Below, one piece after another: positions 27,701 through 36,636 of a stretch of 64,000 nt of DNA. Positions within the stretch are counted from its first letter, which is position 1. The number at the start of each line of letters is the position of its first letter. The notes beneath the pieces are model-generated. The model saw only the letters and a list, made by a program, of their open reading frames with translations, did not search any database and was not told the origin of the DNA. The position numbers were made by a program, and so were the translations under genes. Source of the DNA: Peribacillus deserti (GTDB lineage: Bacteria > Bacillota > Bacilli > Bacillales > DSM-1321); assembly GCF_016909175.1 (NCBI RefSeq), contig NZ_JAFBFI010000017.1, positions 1-64,000 on the forward strand. Reading direction: 5' to 3'.

Positions 27701-30700
27701 TTACCTCACTCCCACTTTATTTTTCTTTTGCCATTCCTGCAATGAGGTAACAGTTATAGTATCTGCGGCAGCTGAATCTAAGAAAGCTTGGAAAGTCTCA
27801 GGTTCTGAAAACATATAATGACGATATTTCACAGCTTTCTCCCTAAGCCTTTGGTCTTCTTCAGATATCCCCCATGCAAGCACGGCTGCGCCTTTCCCTC
27901 CCTGGAACCATGATTCAAGATCTACATTTTTAATAATTGTAAATCCTTTTTCCGCTATGAGCGCTTCGTGTTCAGCTGAGAGGTTTACACTGGAGCTGAT
28001 CAAAATTTCATTTTGAACCGTAAAGTTTTTGTTTTTTTGCAGGAAGGCTTTCTGCAGGGCTTTTTCCCTGCAATTACTGATTGAGATTCCTTCCCCTGTT
28101 GATTTCATCTCGGGGCCGATTTTTGAATCCAGTCCGCTTAGAGCATAAGTTGAGAAAACAGGGTATTTAACAGCTATAAAAGGAAATTCTGGAGAATGTG
28201 TTTCTTCGACATTCGACAAGGAGTATTTCCCAAGCAATATTTTTGTCGCTATTTGAACCATCGATACTCCTGACAGCTTGCTGATGATAGGAATAGTCCT
28301 GCTGGCCCTAGGGTTTACCTCAAGTACATATACCTTATTGCTGTCCAGTACAAATTGAATATTCATTAAACCTTTATAATTCAACTCTTTTACGATTCGG
28401 CGTGCATACTCAGACATAAGATCTTTATTCTGGCTGCTGATCGTTTGCGCCGGTAGGTATGCCATACTATCTCCTGAATGGACACCTGCTTTTTCTATAT
28501 GTTCTACTACCATAGGAATATAGGCAGATTCACCATCGGCAATTACATCCACTTCGGCTTCCATACCAGGAATATACTTATCAATTAGAACAGGGTAGTC
28601 AATTGCCCAGCCATCTTGAATTTTAGTCTTAAGCTGCTGAAGAGAATCAAATACCAGCATTCCTCTCCCGCCTATTACATAAGAAGGCCTTAACAAAACA
28701 GGAAATCCAATTGTGCCGGCGAGCTGGTATACCTCTTCCTCATTAGCAGCCTCATAACCCGGAACATGCGGAATATTCAACTTCTGAAGGAGCTGGTAAA
28801 AGCGGCTTCTATCCTCTGTTTGATCTAAAGTATCAAAACTTGTTCCAAGAAGCTTAACCCCGTTTTCTTCTAGACCCTTTGCCAGGTTAATGGCAGTCTG
28901 GCCGCCAAATTGTACCAATACTGATTCGATCTGTTCTGCTTCAATTACATTTAGGACCGATTCAAGGGTTAATGGCTCAAAATATAATCGGTCTGAGGTA
29001 GCAAAGTCCGTGCTCACTGTTTCGGGATTGTTGTTAATCATAACAGCTTCATAGCCTTTTTCTTTTAGTGCATATACAGCATGAACAGAGCAATAATCAA
29101 ATTCGATGCCCTGCCCGATTCTGATCGGTCCGCTTCCAATAACCAGGACTTTTTTGCTGGAAGATGGCTTTTGCTCATTTTCCCCAAAATAAGTAGAGTA
29201 AAAATAGTTGGTATTCGATTCAAACTCGGCAGCACAGGTGTCTACCATTTTATAAGCTGAAATGACACCAAAATGCCTTCTTTTACTGCGGATTTCTGCT
29301 TCGGAAACGTTCCAGGCATGGGCTAGGAATGAGTCTTGGAAACCTTGTTCCTTGTAAGCTTGAAGCTGTTCTTTTTCTACCGTTTCAAGTGCCTTGGAGT
29401 ATATCTCATTTTCTGTATCTATCAGGTTTTTAAAGCAATTTAAATAGAAATAATCTATTTCCGTAGCCTGATGGATTTCAGAAACTGTAATGCCTCTCCT
29501 CAACAATTCAAAAATGACAAAAAGACGCTCATCTGTACATTTCTTGATCAGATTTACTAAATCTGGAACGGAGACTGATTTTAATGACTCCATTTCCAGC
29601 CCGTTTACCTTTAGCTCTAACGAGACAATGGCTTTCTGCAAGGCTGCTTCCAAACTTCTTTCAATAGCCATTACTTCTCCGGTCGCCTTCATCTGGGTTC
29701 CTAATTTTCGATATGCTTCAGGAAATTTATCAAAGGGCCAGCGCGGAAACTTAACTACCGTGTAATCTAAAGCCGGCTCGAAGCTTGCGTAAGTGCTTTT
29801 TGTAACCGGATTAACTAATTCATCCAGTGTATATCCAACTGCAAGTTTTGCGGCTATTCTTGCGATAGGGTATCCTGTTGCTTTTGAAGCGAGTGCTGAA
29901 GACCTGCTTACTCTTGGGTTAACCTCAATTAAATAATACTTTTTGCTTTGCGGATCGAGAGCAAACTGAATATTGCATCCTCCAATAATTCCAAGGGATG
30001 AAATGATCTTTATGCTGGCCGACCGAAGAAGGTTATACTCCTCATCTGTTAAAGTCTGGGAGGGAGCCACTACGATGGAGTCACCCGTATGGATACCAAC
30101 AGGATCAATATTTTCCATGTTACAGATTGTTATACAAGTATTGGAGGCATCTCTCATGACTTCATATTCGACTTCCTTGAAACCTGCAATGCTCTTTTCT
30201 ACCAGACATTGATGAATGGCACTCTCCTGCAGTCCTGAACGTACCAGCTCATGATATTGCTCCATATTTTCAGCAATGCCGCCACCCGTTCCTCCTAGTG
30301 TATAAGCAGGCCGGATAATAATCGGAAAACCAATTTTTTCAGCAAATGAGACTGCATCTTCTACCGTATTAATAATACTGCTTTCTGGTACTGGCTCATT
30401 GATTTCATACATTAAATTGCGGAACAGTTCCCTGTCTTCACCCTTTTTAATGGATTCAATCGGAGTTCCGAGCAGTCTGACCTTGTACTTTTCTAGTATA
30501 CCGCCTTCATATAGCTCATAAGCCAGATTCAGCCCCGTTTGGCCTCCTAGAGTGGCTAGAAGACCATCAGGTTTTTCTTTTTCAATGATCCTGGTTATAA
30601 CTTCCATTGTTAGGGGCTCAAAATAAACGGCATCAGCATGAATTTCATCTGTCATAATAGTCGCAGGATTACTATTAACAAGAATAATCTTATAGCCTTC

Positions 30701-30817
30701 TTCTTTAAGAGCCAGACAGCCCTGAGTTCCTGCGTAATCAAATTCAGCCGCCTGGCCGATTACAATTGGACCTGATCCAATAACTAAGATGGTTTGTAAG
30801 CTAGTATCTTTAGGCAT
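27701..30817 (-). CDS. carB: carbamoyl-phosphate synthase large subunit, arginine-specific
   Basis: 1038-residue ATP-dependent synthase built of two homologous ATP-grasp halves (about 1-550 and 555-930) plus a C-terminal allosteric MGS-like domain (about 935-1038). Both halves show the start signature VIGSGPI(V/R)IGQ(A/G)(A/I)EFDY. The C-terminal domain is short and diverged, in keeping with arginine-pathway rather than UMP-regulated enzymes. Start overlaps the carA stop by 8 nt. Works with CarA, which channels ammonia from glutamine. Confidence 0.96.
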   Translation of the reverse strand: MPKDTSLQTILVIGSGPIVIGQAAEFDYAGTQGCLALKEEGYKIILVNSNPATIMTDEIHADAVYFEPLTMEVITRIIEKEKPDGLLATLGGQTGLNLAYELYEGGILEKYKVRLLGTPIESIKKGEDRELFRNLMYEINEPVPESSIINTVEDAVSFAEKIGFPIIIRPAYTLGGTGGGIAENMEQYHELVRSGLQESAIHQCLVEKSIAGFKEVEYEVMRDASNTCITICNMENIDPVGIHTGDSIVVAPSQTLTDEEYNLLRSASIKIISSLGIIGGCNIQFALDPQSKKYYLIEVNPRVSRSSALASKATGYPIARIAAKLAVGYTLDELVNPVTKSTYASFEPALDYTVVKFPRWPFDKFPEAYRKLGTQMKATGEVMAIERSLEAALQKAIVSLELKVNGLEMESLKSVSVPDLVNLIKKCTDERLFVIFELLRRGITVSEIHQATEIDYFYLNCFKNLIDTENEIYSKALETVEKEQLQAYKEQGFQDSFLAHAWNVSEAEIRSKRRHFGVISAYKMVDTCAAEFESNTNYFYSTYFGENEQKPSSSKKVLVIGSGPIRIGQGIEFDYCSVHAVYALKEKGYEAVMINNNPETVSTDFATSDRLYFEPLTLESVLNVIEAEQIESVLVQFGGQTAINLAKGLEENGVKLLGTSFDTLDQTEDRSRFYQLLQKLNIPHVPGYEAANEEEVYQLAGTIGFPVLLRPSYVIGGRGMLVFDSLQQLKTKIQDGWAIDYPVLIDKYIPGMEAEVDVIADGESAYIPMVVEHIEKAGVHSGDSMAYLPAQTISSQNKDLMSEYARRIVKELNYKGLMNIQFVLDSNKVYVLEVNPRASRTIPIISKLSGVSMVQIATKILLGKYSLSNVEETHSPEFPFIAVKYPVFSTYALSGLDSKIGPEMKSTGEGISISNCREKALQKAFLQKNKNFTVQNEILISSSVNLSAEHEALIAEKGFTIIKNVDLESWFQGGKGAAVLAWGISEEDQRLREKAVKYRHYMFSEPETFQAFLDSAAADTITVTSLQEWQKKNKVGVR

Positions 30818-31889
30818 ATGCTTTTTCTCTCCCAGATTTGTGTTTCACCATTTCCATATATTCATCAAAAATATAATTGCTTTCACATGGACCAGGATTG
30901 GCCTCCGGATGAAATTGGACAGATACGATGGGCAGTACTTTATGCTGAAGACCTTCTATACTTCCATCGTTCACATTTTTATACAAAATAAATAAAGGAG
31001 CTTGAGAAATGCTTTTTTCTTTCACAACATACCCATGATTTTGAGAAGTCATGACCACTCTCTTTGTATTCATATTAATGACTGGCTGATTGGCTCCTCG
31101 GTGTCCAAATAAAAGTCTCTCCGTATCCCCGCCAAAAGCTAAGGCGATCAACTGGTGGCCAAGGCAGATACCCATAGTTGGATATTTTTTAATCACTTCT
31201 TTAATAAATGGCATAAACCTATTCATTGCTTTGGGATCTCCAGGACCGTTTGATAACACAATTCCATCCGGTTTTAATGCATGTATAGTTTCTGGAGCAG
31301 TGTGGCACGGAACCACCGTCACTTTGCAGTTTCTTGCTAGAAGTTCATCAAGAATGGATTTTTTATATCCGAAATCATACAAAACAATATGGTGATTGCC
31401 TTTACCGTAGGAGGAAATTTCCCGAGAGGTAACCTGGCTTACCAATCCTGCTTTACTGAGAGGAATAAGATCTGGAATTTCTGTGGCTTTTGCAGCCATT
31501 GCTCCAGACATCGAACCTTCTTTGCGGATCTTCTTCACAATGGCCCTTGTATCTGCTTTTCCCAGCATCGGGATGTTCCATTTATTCAGATATTGTACAA
31601 GTGAGCATTCAGCCTGATAATGGGAATATTTCATATTTCCTTGATACACAATCACTCCTGCGACATGCGGGACTTTACTTTCAAAATCCTCTTTATTAAT
31701 TCCATAATTGCCTATAAGCGGATAAGTGAAAACAATGATCTGCCCTTTGTAGGAAGGATCCGTCAGCACCTCCTGGTAGCCGGTCATTCCTGTATAAAAC
31801 ACGACTTCTCCCACTGCAGTGCAAGCAGTGTCTGTCAGCCATTCTCCTTCAAACGTGTCTCCGTTTTTCAAATGTAAATATCCCTTCAT
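30810..31889 (-). CDS. carA: carbamoyl-phosphate synthase small subunit, arginine-specific
   Basis: 359-residue class I glutamine amidotransferase supplying ammonia to CarB. Catalytic Cys lies in GICLGHQLIALAFGG, and His/Glu in VQFHPEANPGP. ATG with GAGGGAG upstream. It follows argD after an 85-bp gap containing an ARG-box-like sequence. In bacilli a separate pyrAA/pyrAB pair serves pyrimidines, so the operon context marks this pair as arginine-specific. Confidence 0.96.
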   Translation of the reverse strand: MKGYLHLKNGDTFEGEWLTDTACTAVGEVVFYTGMTGYQEVLTDPSYKGQIIVFTYPLIGNYGINKEDFESKVPHVAGVIVYQGNMKYSHYQAECSLVQYLNKWNIPMLGKADTRAIVKKIRKEGSMSGAMAAKATEIPDLIPLSKAGLVSQVTSREISSYGKGNHHIVLYDFGYKKSILDELLARNCKVTVVPCHTAPETIHALKPDGIVLSNGPGDPKAMNRFMPFIKEVIKKYPTMGICLGHQLIALAFGGDTERLLFGHRGANQPVINMNTKRVVMTSQNHGYVVKEKSISQAPLFILYKNVNDGSIEGLQHKVLPIVSVQFHPEANPGPCESNYIFDEYMEMVKHKSGREKAYA

Positions 31890-31926
31890 TCTGGCTCCCT
31901 CACATGTGTATATTTATTTGTTATTG

Positions 31927-31940
31927 AGAATATTTATGCA
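31927..31940 (-). promoter_or_regulatory. possible internal ARG box upstream of carA
   Basis: The minus strand reads TGCATAAATATTCT, 13 of 14 positions to TGnATwwwwATnCA-like half-site pairs with the last position off. It lies in the 85-bp argD-carA gap, the only sizeable break in the operon. No clear promoter overlaps it. Confidence 0.35.
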
Positions 31941-31974
31941 TTTTTAGATATAAGAACACGAGGTTCTTATTGTG

Positions 31975-33129
31975 CTAAACAACCTGTTTCTTTTTTGCTA
32001 ATGTTTGAGCTATATGTTCAATGGCCTTATTCAATTCAATTTCAGTTACTGTCAGCGGAGGAAGAAGCCTTACTATATTCGGACCGGCTGGCAGAGTTAA
32101 CAGTCCTTGTTTCTGAAGAGCTTTCAGGTACGGTGCTGCATCCTCTTTCAGCTCAATGCCGACCATAAGGCCTAATCCTCTAATTTCTTTCACAACTGGT
32201 GACTCTTGTAACTCATCCTGTAAACGTGCAATAAGCAGCTTGCCTTTTTCCTCGACACTACGTGTAAATCCTTCTTTAGTAAGCTCAGATAGCACAGCTT
32301 TTGCAGAGGCTAAAGATATTGGGTTACCTCCGAATGTAGAACCATGGCTGCCAGGTCCAAAAAACTCGGCTAACTCTTCCCTTCCTGCCATAGCTCCTAC
32401 CGGAATTCCATTTCCAAGCCCTTTAGCAAGCGTAATAATGTCCGGCTTAATGTCGAAGTGCTGGAAGGCAAAAGACTTACCTGTCCTCCCAATTCCAGTC
32501 TGTACTTCATCAATAATCAACAAAGCCCCTGTTTTGCTTCGGATTTCTTCCAATTTCTTGATAAATTCAGGCTTAATGATATGAATACCACCTTCGCCCT
32601 GAACAATCTCCAACATAATGGCAGCCGTCTCATTATCAGCAGCGTCCTCTAAATCTTGAATACTGTTAAACTCAATATATTTGAAGGTTTCCAGCATCTG
32701 TCCATAACCGGTACGGACTTTTTCCTGTCCTGTTGCCGCCATTGTAGCAAAGGTCCGGCCATGGAAAGACTGATAGCAGGTTATGATTTTTGATTTACCA
32801 GTTGCTTTCCTTGCCAGTTTAATAGCAGCTTCGTTTGCTTCTGCTCCACTGTTGGAAAAGAAAACCCGTTCCAGTCCTGATAGCTCTGCTATAGCGGATG
32901 CTGTTTCTTCCTGAACAGGCAGCGAAAATAAATTTGACGTGTGCCAAAACTTATCTAATTGCTTTTTCACTGACTCTGTAATGTCCGGGTGGCAATGCCC
33001 GAAATTGAGAACTCCTATTCCAGAAGTGAAGTCTAAATACTCTTTTCCTGTTTGATCGATTAAATAGGATCCCTTGCCTGCAGCTGGTTCAATATTCCAG
33101 CGTCCGTAGGTTGGAAACAAATGGCTCAT
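31975..33129 (-). CDS. argD: acetylornithine aminotransferase
   Basis: PLP-dependent class III aminotransferase (384 aa) converting N-acetylglutamate semialdehyde to N-acetylornithine. PLP lysine is in TLAKGLGNGIPVGA, with the preceding DEVQTGIGRTG and GEGGIHI segments typical of ArgD. Start ATG overlaps the argB stop by 4 nt (ATGA). Confidence 0.96.
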   Translation of the reverse strand: MSHLFPTYGRWNIEPAAGKGSYLIDQTGKEYLDFTSGIGVLNFGHCHPDITESVKKQLDKFWHTSNLFSLPVQEETASAIAELSGLERVFFSNSGAEANEAAIKLARKATGKSKIITCYQSFHGRTFATMAATGQEKVRTGYGQMLETFKYIEFNSIQDLEDAADNETAAIMLEIVQGEGGIHIIKPEFIKKLEEIRSKTGALLIIDEVQTGIGRTGKSFAFQHFDIKPDIITLAKGLGNGIPVGAMAGREELAEFFGPGSHGSTFGGNPISLASAKAVLSELTKEGFTRSVEEKGKLLIARLQDELQESPVVKEIRGLGLMVGIELKEDAAPYLKALQKQGLLTLPAGPNIVRLLPPLTVTEIELNKAIEHIAQTLAKKKQVV

Positions 33130-33911
33130 TTTGCTGCTCCCTTCATATATAAATTTTCAGAGACAAAAGCTGTTCCGATAAAAGAGTTATTATCATAAAA
33201 TTTATTTTTCCCGCTTGCAATCATCACTCGTTTTGCTCCCTGGCTTAAAACTGATAGAGCTGTTTCTACCTTCGGTTTCATACCTCCATATACAGTTCCT
33301 TCTTCAATAAGCTTTATGGCTTCCTGTACGGTAAGCTCCTGGATTAGATTTCCATCTTTCAAAACTCCATCCACATCTGTTACAAACACGCACATTTCAG
33401 CATGTAATGCACTTGCAACAGCGCCAGCTGCCATATCAGCATTAACATTAAGTTTTTGCCCATGGGGTCCGGATGCTATTGGAGTGATAACAGGAATGCA
33501 TCCTATTTCTAGAATAGACTCCAGAAGGTTTTTATTTACCGATTCTACCTTGCCCACAAATCCAAGTGTTTCCCAGTTAACAAAAGCTGCTTGTAGCAGT
33601 GAGCAGTCTGACCCATTTAACCCTAACGCTTTATGCCCGGCATGCTCCAGAAGATTTACAAGCTTGCGGTTTGTTTTTCCCGACAGCACTAATTCCACTA
33701 TATGCATTACTTCCTCAGTTGTTTTCCTTAATCCATCTTTAAATTCAGGCTTAATTTTATATAAATCCAGGGTTTCATTAATATCCGGTCCGCCGCCATG
33801 AACCAATACTGGATGGAAGCCGCTGTTCTTTAACCTGTCTATGCTTAAGAAAAAGTCTTCTGAAAGGCTGTTTAAAATACTGCCTCCGCACTTTATGACA
33901 ATTACTTTCAT
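33126..33911 (-). CDS. argB: acetylglutamate kinase
   Basis: Amino-acid kinase (261 aa) phosphorylating N-acetylglutamate. N-terminal VIVIKCGGSIL and HGGGPDIN nucleotide/substrate loops, plus the C-terminal VTDVDGVLKDG block. Lacks the N-terminal helix found in arginine-inhibited hexameric forms, in keeping with a cyclic pathway with ArgJ where control may lie elsewhere. 14 bp after argJ; coupled to argD. Confidence 0.95.
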   Translation of the reverse strand: MKVIVIKCGGSILNSLSEDFFLSIDRLKNSGFHPVLVHGGGPDINETLDLYKIKPEFKDGLRKTTEEVMHIVELVLSGKTNRKLVNLLEHAGHKALGLNGSDCSLLQAAFVNWETLGFVGKVESVNKNLLESILEIGCIPVITPIASGPHGQKLNVNADMAAGAVASALHAEMCVFVTDVDGVLKDGNLIQELTVQEAIKLIEEGTVYGGMKPKVETALSVLSQGAKRVMIASGKNKFYDNNSFIGTAFVSENLYMKGAAK

Positions 33912-33925
33912 TCGTAAACCTCCGC

Positions 33926-35158
33926 CTAAGATCTGTAGCTTCCATTAATTTTTACATAATCGTATGTTAAGTCGCAGCCCCAGGCAGTGCCGGCACCTTT
34001 TCCTTCTTCCAGCAAGACGTTGATTACAACTGAATCCTTTTTAAGATAATCTGTGACTGTTTCTTCGCTGAATGATACCGGTTCACTATGATTTAACACG
34101 ACTGTCTCTCCAAAGCAGATTGTTACATCCTCAGGATTAAAGGTGATTCCGCTTCTTCCCATTGCTGCTATTACGCGTCCCCAATTCCCGTCTGCACCAA
34201 AAACAGCTGTTTTGACTAAGTTGCTTCCTACAATCGTTTTAGCTGCCATTTGTGCATCTTCGTTAGTCCTGCAGCCGGAAACATTCACTTCAATCAGCCT
34301 TGTAGCTCCTTCTCCATCTCTTGCAATCTGCTTTGCCAGCTCTTCCGATGTTAACTTAAGCAATTCAATAAATTTCTGCCATTCAGGGTGATTTTCATCC
34401 AGCACCTTGTTTCCTGCCTGGCCATTAGCCATAACGATGACCATATCATTAGTGGATGTGTCCCCATCCACTGTTATTTGATTAAATGTCTGGTTCGTTA
34501 CCATTGATAGAGCACTCTGCAGGGCATCCGAACTTATATTGGCATCTGTCGTTACAAACCCAAGCATTGTAGCCATATTGGGATGTATCATTCCTGAACC
34601 TTTGGCAGCACCTCCTGCCGTTACTTTAACTCCATCAATATAAGTTGAATAAGCTGTATTTTTTGTAACTGTATCTGTAGTCAAAATGGCTGTTTCAAAA
34701 TCTGCAGCTCCGCAAGTTTCAGCCACTGGGTTAAGCAGATTGATGCCTTGCTTTATCTTCTGCATATCCAGAAATTCTCCGATTACACCTGTGGAAGCTA
34801 CTGCCACTAAATGTTCAGAAATACCGAAAGCTTTTGAGGTAGAGCTCCGCATTTCATAGGCATCCTCTAAACCGCGCTTCCCTGTACAAGCATTTGCACA
34901 GGCACTGTTTACTATAATGGCCTGCAGTTTTTTTTCTATGGAAATACTATTCTTAGTAACTTGTAAGGGAGCAGCATTAAATATATTTTTTGTATAAACA
35001 GCTGCGCAAGACGCCGGAACTTCTGATAGAATAATTCCCAGGTCTTTTTTGGTATATCTGAGCCCTGCATGTACCCCGCCTGCTTTGTAGCCTAGAGGTG
35101 ATAAAATGCTTCCATTGATTATTTTTTTCAGTTCGCTTTTCTCTTTAATGATTTCCAT
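33926..35158 (-). CDS. argJ: bifunctional ornithine acetyltransferase / N-acetylglutamate synthase
   Basis: Ntn-hydrolase-like enzyme (410 aa) that recycles the acetyl group from acetylornithine to glutamate and can also use acetyl-CoA. The self-cleavage site is in HPNMATMLGF, where the new N-terminal Thr becomes the nucleophile. Conserved GSGMIHPN and DTSTNDM blocks are present. 14 bp after argC with a GGAGGAAG site. Confidence 0.96.
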   Translation of the reverse strand: MEIIKEKSELKKIINGSILSPLGYKAGGVHAGLRYTKKDLGIILSEVPASCAAVYTKNIFNAAPLQVTKNSISIEKKLQAIIVNSACANACTGKRGLEDAYEMRSSTSKAFGISEHLVAVASTGVIGEFLDMQKIKQGINLLNPVAETCGAADFETAILTTDTVTKNTAYSTYIDGVKVTAGGAAKGSGMIHPNMATMLGFVTTDANISSDALQSALSMVTNQTFNQITVDGDTSTNDMVIVMANGQAGNKVLDENHPEWQKFIELLKLTSEELAKQIARDGEGATRLIEVNVSGCRTNEDAQMAAKTIVGSNLVKTAVFGADGNWGRVIAAMGRSGITFNPEDVTICFGETVVLNHSEPVSFSEETVTDYLKKDSVVINVLLEEGKGAGTAWGCDLTYDYVKINGSYRS

Positions 35159-35172
35159 GTCTTCCTCCTGGT

Positions 35173-36207
35173 TTATGGGAATAGCGGCAGATTCAGCAGC
35201 CCGTCACTTTCATTAAAACCAAACATCAGGTTTGCATTTTGGACGGCCTGGCCCGCAGCCCCTTTCATTAAGTTATCAATTACTGACACAATCGTGATTC
35301 GGTTTGTACGCTCATCGTATGCAACTCCTATATCACAGAAGTTGGAACCGTATACATGCTTCGTACAAGGGAAAGAACCAGGCGGATGAAGCCGGACAAA
35401 AGGTTTCCCTTCATAGGCTTCCTTATATAAATCCCAAATTTCCCGGGAGCTGGTAACACGGTCTGCCTTGACATACATTGTCGCCATAATTCCTCTAGTC
35501 ATTGGAATTAAATGGGCTGAAAAACTAATATTAGGCGAATTTTTATTCCAAGCTTTAATTTGCTGCTCAATTTCCGGAGTATGCTGATGTTCATGAACTT
35601 TATAGATTTTTAGATTTTCATTTACTTCACTGAAATGTGAAGCCGAAGAAAGTGATCTTCCTGCTCCCGATACACCTGTTTTTGCATCTATAATTATATC
35701 TTCAATGGAAGTGAAATTTTTTATAATAGGAGCCAGCCCCAGTAAAGAAGCTGTTGGAAAACATCCTGGATTTGCAATAATATCTGCCTGCGAGATGTTT
35801 TCTTGATTCCATTCAGAAAGTCCGTAAACAGCAGAGCCGGTTACTTCTTCAGATGCTGCTTCTTTCTTATACCACTTTTGATATTGCTCTCTGTCTTTTA
35901 ATCTTAAATCTCCAGATAGGTCTATTACCTTTATATTCAAGTCTTTAAAAAATGGGGTAAGTCCCTTTGAAATCCCGTTAGGTGTAGCAAGAAAAACAAG
36001 GTCTGAAGTTTTCGCCATTTGTTCCGGATTTATCTCCATAAGAATTTTCTCTATCTTATGCATAAAGTGTGGATATTCGGTGGATATGGCCTGCCCCGTT
36101 TTCGAGGAAGAGTGGACACTCTCTAAAGACAGGCTTGAATGATTATTTATTATTCTAATTAATTCCGCACCGCCGTATCCCGTCGCTCCTACGATAGAAA
36201 CCTTCAA
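35173..36207 (-). CDS. argC: N-acetyl-gamma-glutamyl-phosphate reductase
   Basis: NADPH-dependent reductase (344 aa), first gene of the arginine operon. Rossmann motif VGATGYGG at 6-13, catalytic Cys in NPGCFPTA, and His in the HEHQHTPEIEQ region. Starts with TTG preceded by GGAG at 10 nt. Transcribed from the promoter at 36259-36287 with adjacent ARG-box-like sequences. Confidence 0.95.
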   Translation of the reverse strand: MKVSIVGATGYGGAELIRIINNHSSLSLESVHSSSKTGQAISTEYPHFMHKIEKILMEINPEQMAKTSDLVFLATPNGISKGLTPFFKDLNIKVIDLSGDLRLKDREQYQKWYKKEAASEEVTGSAVYGLSEWNQENISQADIIANPGCFPTASLLGLAPIIKNFTSIEDIIIDAKTGVSGAGRSLSSASHFSEVNENLKIYKVHEHQHTPEIEQQIKAWNKNSPNISFSAHLIPMTRGIMATMYVKADRVTSSREIWDLYKEAYEGKPFVRLHPPGSFPCTKHVYGSNFCDIGVAYDERTNRITIVSVIDNLMKGAAGQAVQNANLMFGFNESDGLLNLPLFP

Positions 36208-36258
36208 CTATCATCATCTCCAAGACTGGTAAAATAGTTTCCCTTTATTTAGTTATAC

Positions 36259-36287
36259 ATTATATGACTGAATAAAAATAAATGCAA
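36259..36287 (-). promoter_or_regulatory. arg operon sigma-A promoter
   Basis: Minus strand: -35 TTGCAT (36282-36287), 17-bp spacer, -10 TATAAT (36259-36264), about 50 bp before argC. The spacer and -35 are covered by ARG-box-like sequence. Confidence 0.82.
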
Positions 36288-36303
36288 ATGCATTATTATG
36301 TAT
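36269..36303 (-). promoter_or_regulatory. tandem ARG-box-like operators (AhrC/ArgR)
   Basis: Plus-strand TGAATAAAAATAAATGCA (36269-36286) has one perfect ARG half site; adjoining TGCATTATTATGTA (around 36289-36303) is 13/14 to TGnATwwwwATnCA-type palindromes. Both overlap or abut the -35 region, the expected place for arginine-dependent repression. Confidence 0.6.
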
Positions 36304-36342
36304 TTTTAGTTTTTTATTTAAAATTCTGATAAATAGTGCTTT

Positions 36343-36437
36343 TTCCGCGTTCCTGGAATATTCCGATATCTCGGGAGAGTTTAGAATGTATTTTCCGAAA
36401 TTCCGGAACCCATAAAAATAAATGTTGCAATTTTCCG
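36343..36437 (+). promoter_or_regulatory. TTCCG repeats, probable activator (UAS) sites
   Basis: Five TTCCG words (36343, 36361, 36393, 36401, 36433) include the palindromes GGAATATTCC (36355-36364) and TTCCGGAA (36401-36408). They lie about 60-155 bp upstream of the inferred sigma-54 start, the usual distance for enhancer-bound activators. The activator encoded at 39044 is the likely ligand. Confidence 0.6.
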
Positions 36438-36470
36438 ACTTTTGTTAATAAATATCCCCCTTTTTACTTT

Positions 36471-36486
36471 TGGCATGGAAATTGCA
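36471..36486 (+). promoter_or_regulatory. sigma-54 promoter of 3-hydroxybutyrate operon
   Basis: TGGCATGGAAATTGCA fits TGGCAC-N5-TTGCA with GG and GC at the required 10-bp separation. The permease-dehydrogenase operon downstream and a sigma-54 activator gene 2.5 kb away support it. Confidence 0.88.
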
Positions 36487-36590
36487 TTATAACGTTTAAG
36501 AGTTACCCTTTTTTTAAAAAGCTAAAACATGGGAGGTGAAAAACAAGATCTAGTCCTAAGTAAGTAAGCTATAAAAATTTTACAAATTAT

Positions 36591-36604
36591 TGTAAACGCT
36601 TTCT
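36591..36604 (+). promoter_or_regulatory. cre site (CcpA binding)
   Basis: TGTAAACGCTTTCT matches the consensus TGWAARCGYTWNCW at every position. It lies about 95 bp downstream of the expected sigma-54 start and 33 bp before the permease ATG, a roadblock position for carbon catabolite repression. Confidence 0.88.
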
Positions 36605-36636
36605 ATTGACGATTTTTTTTACAAGGGAGGATATAT

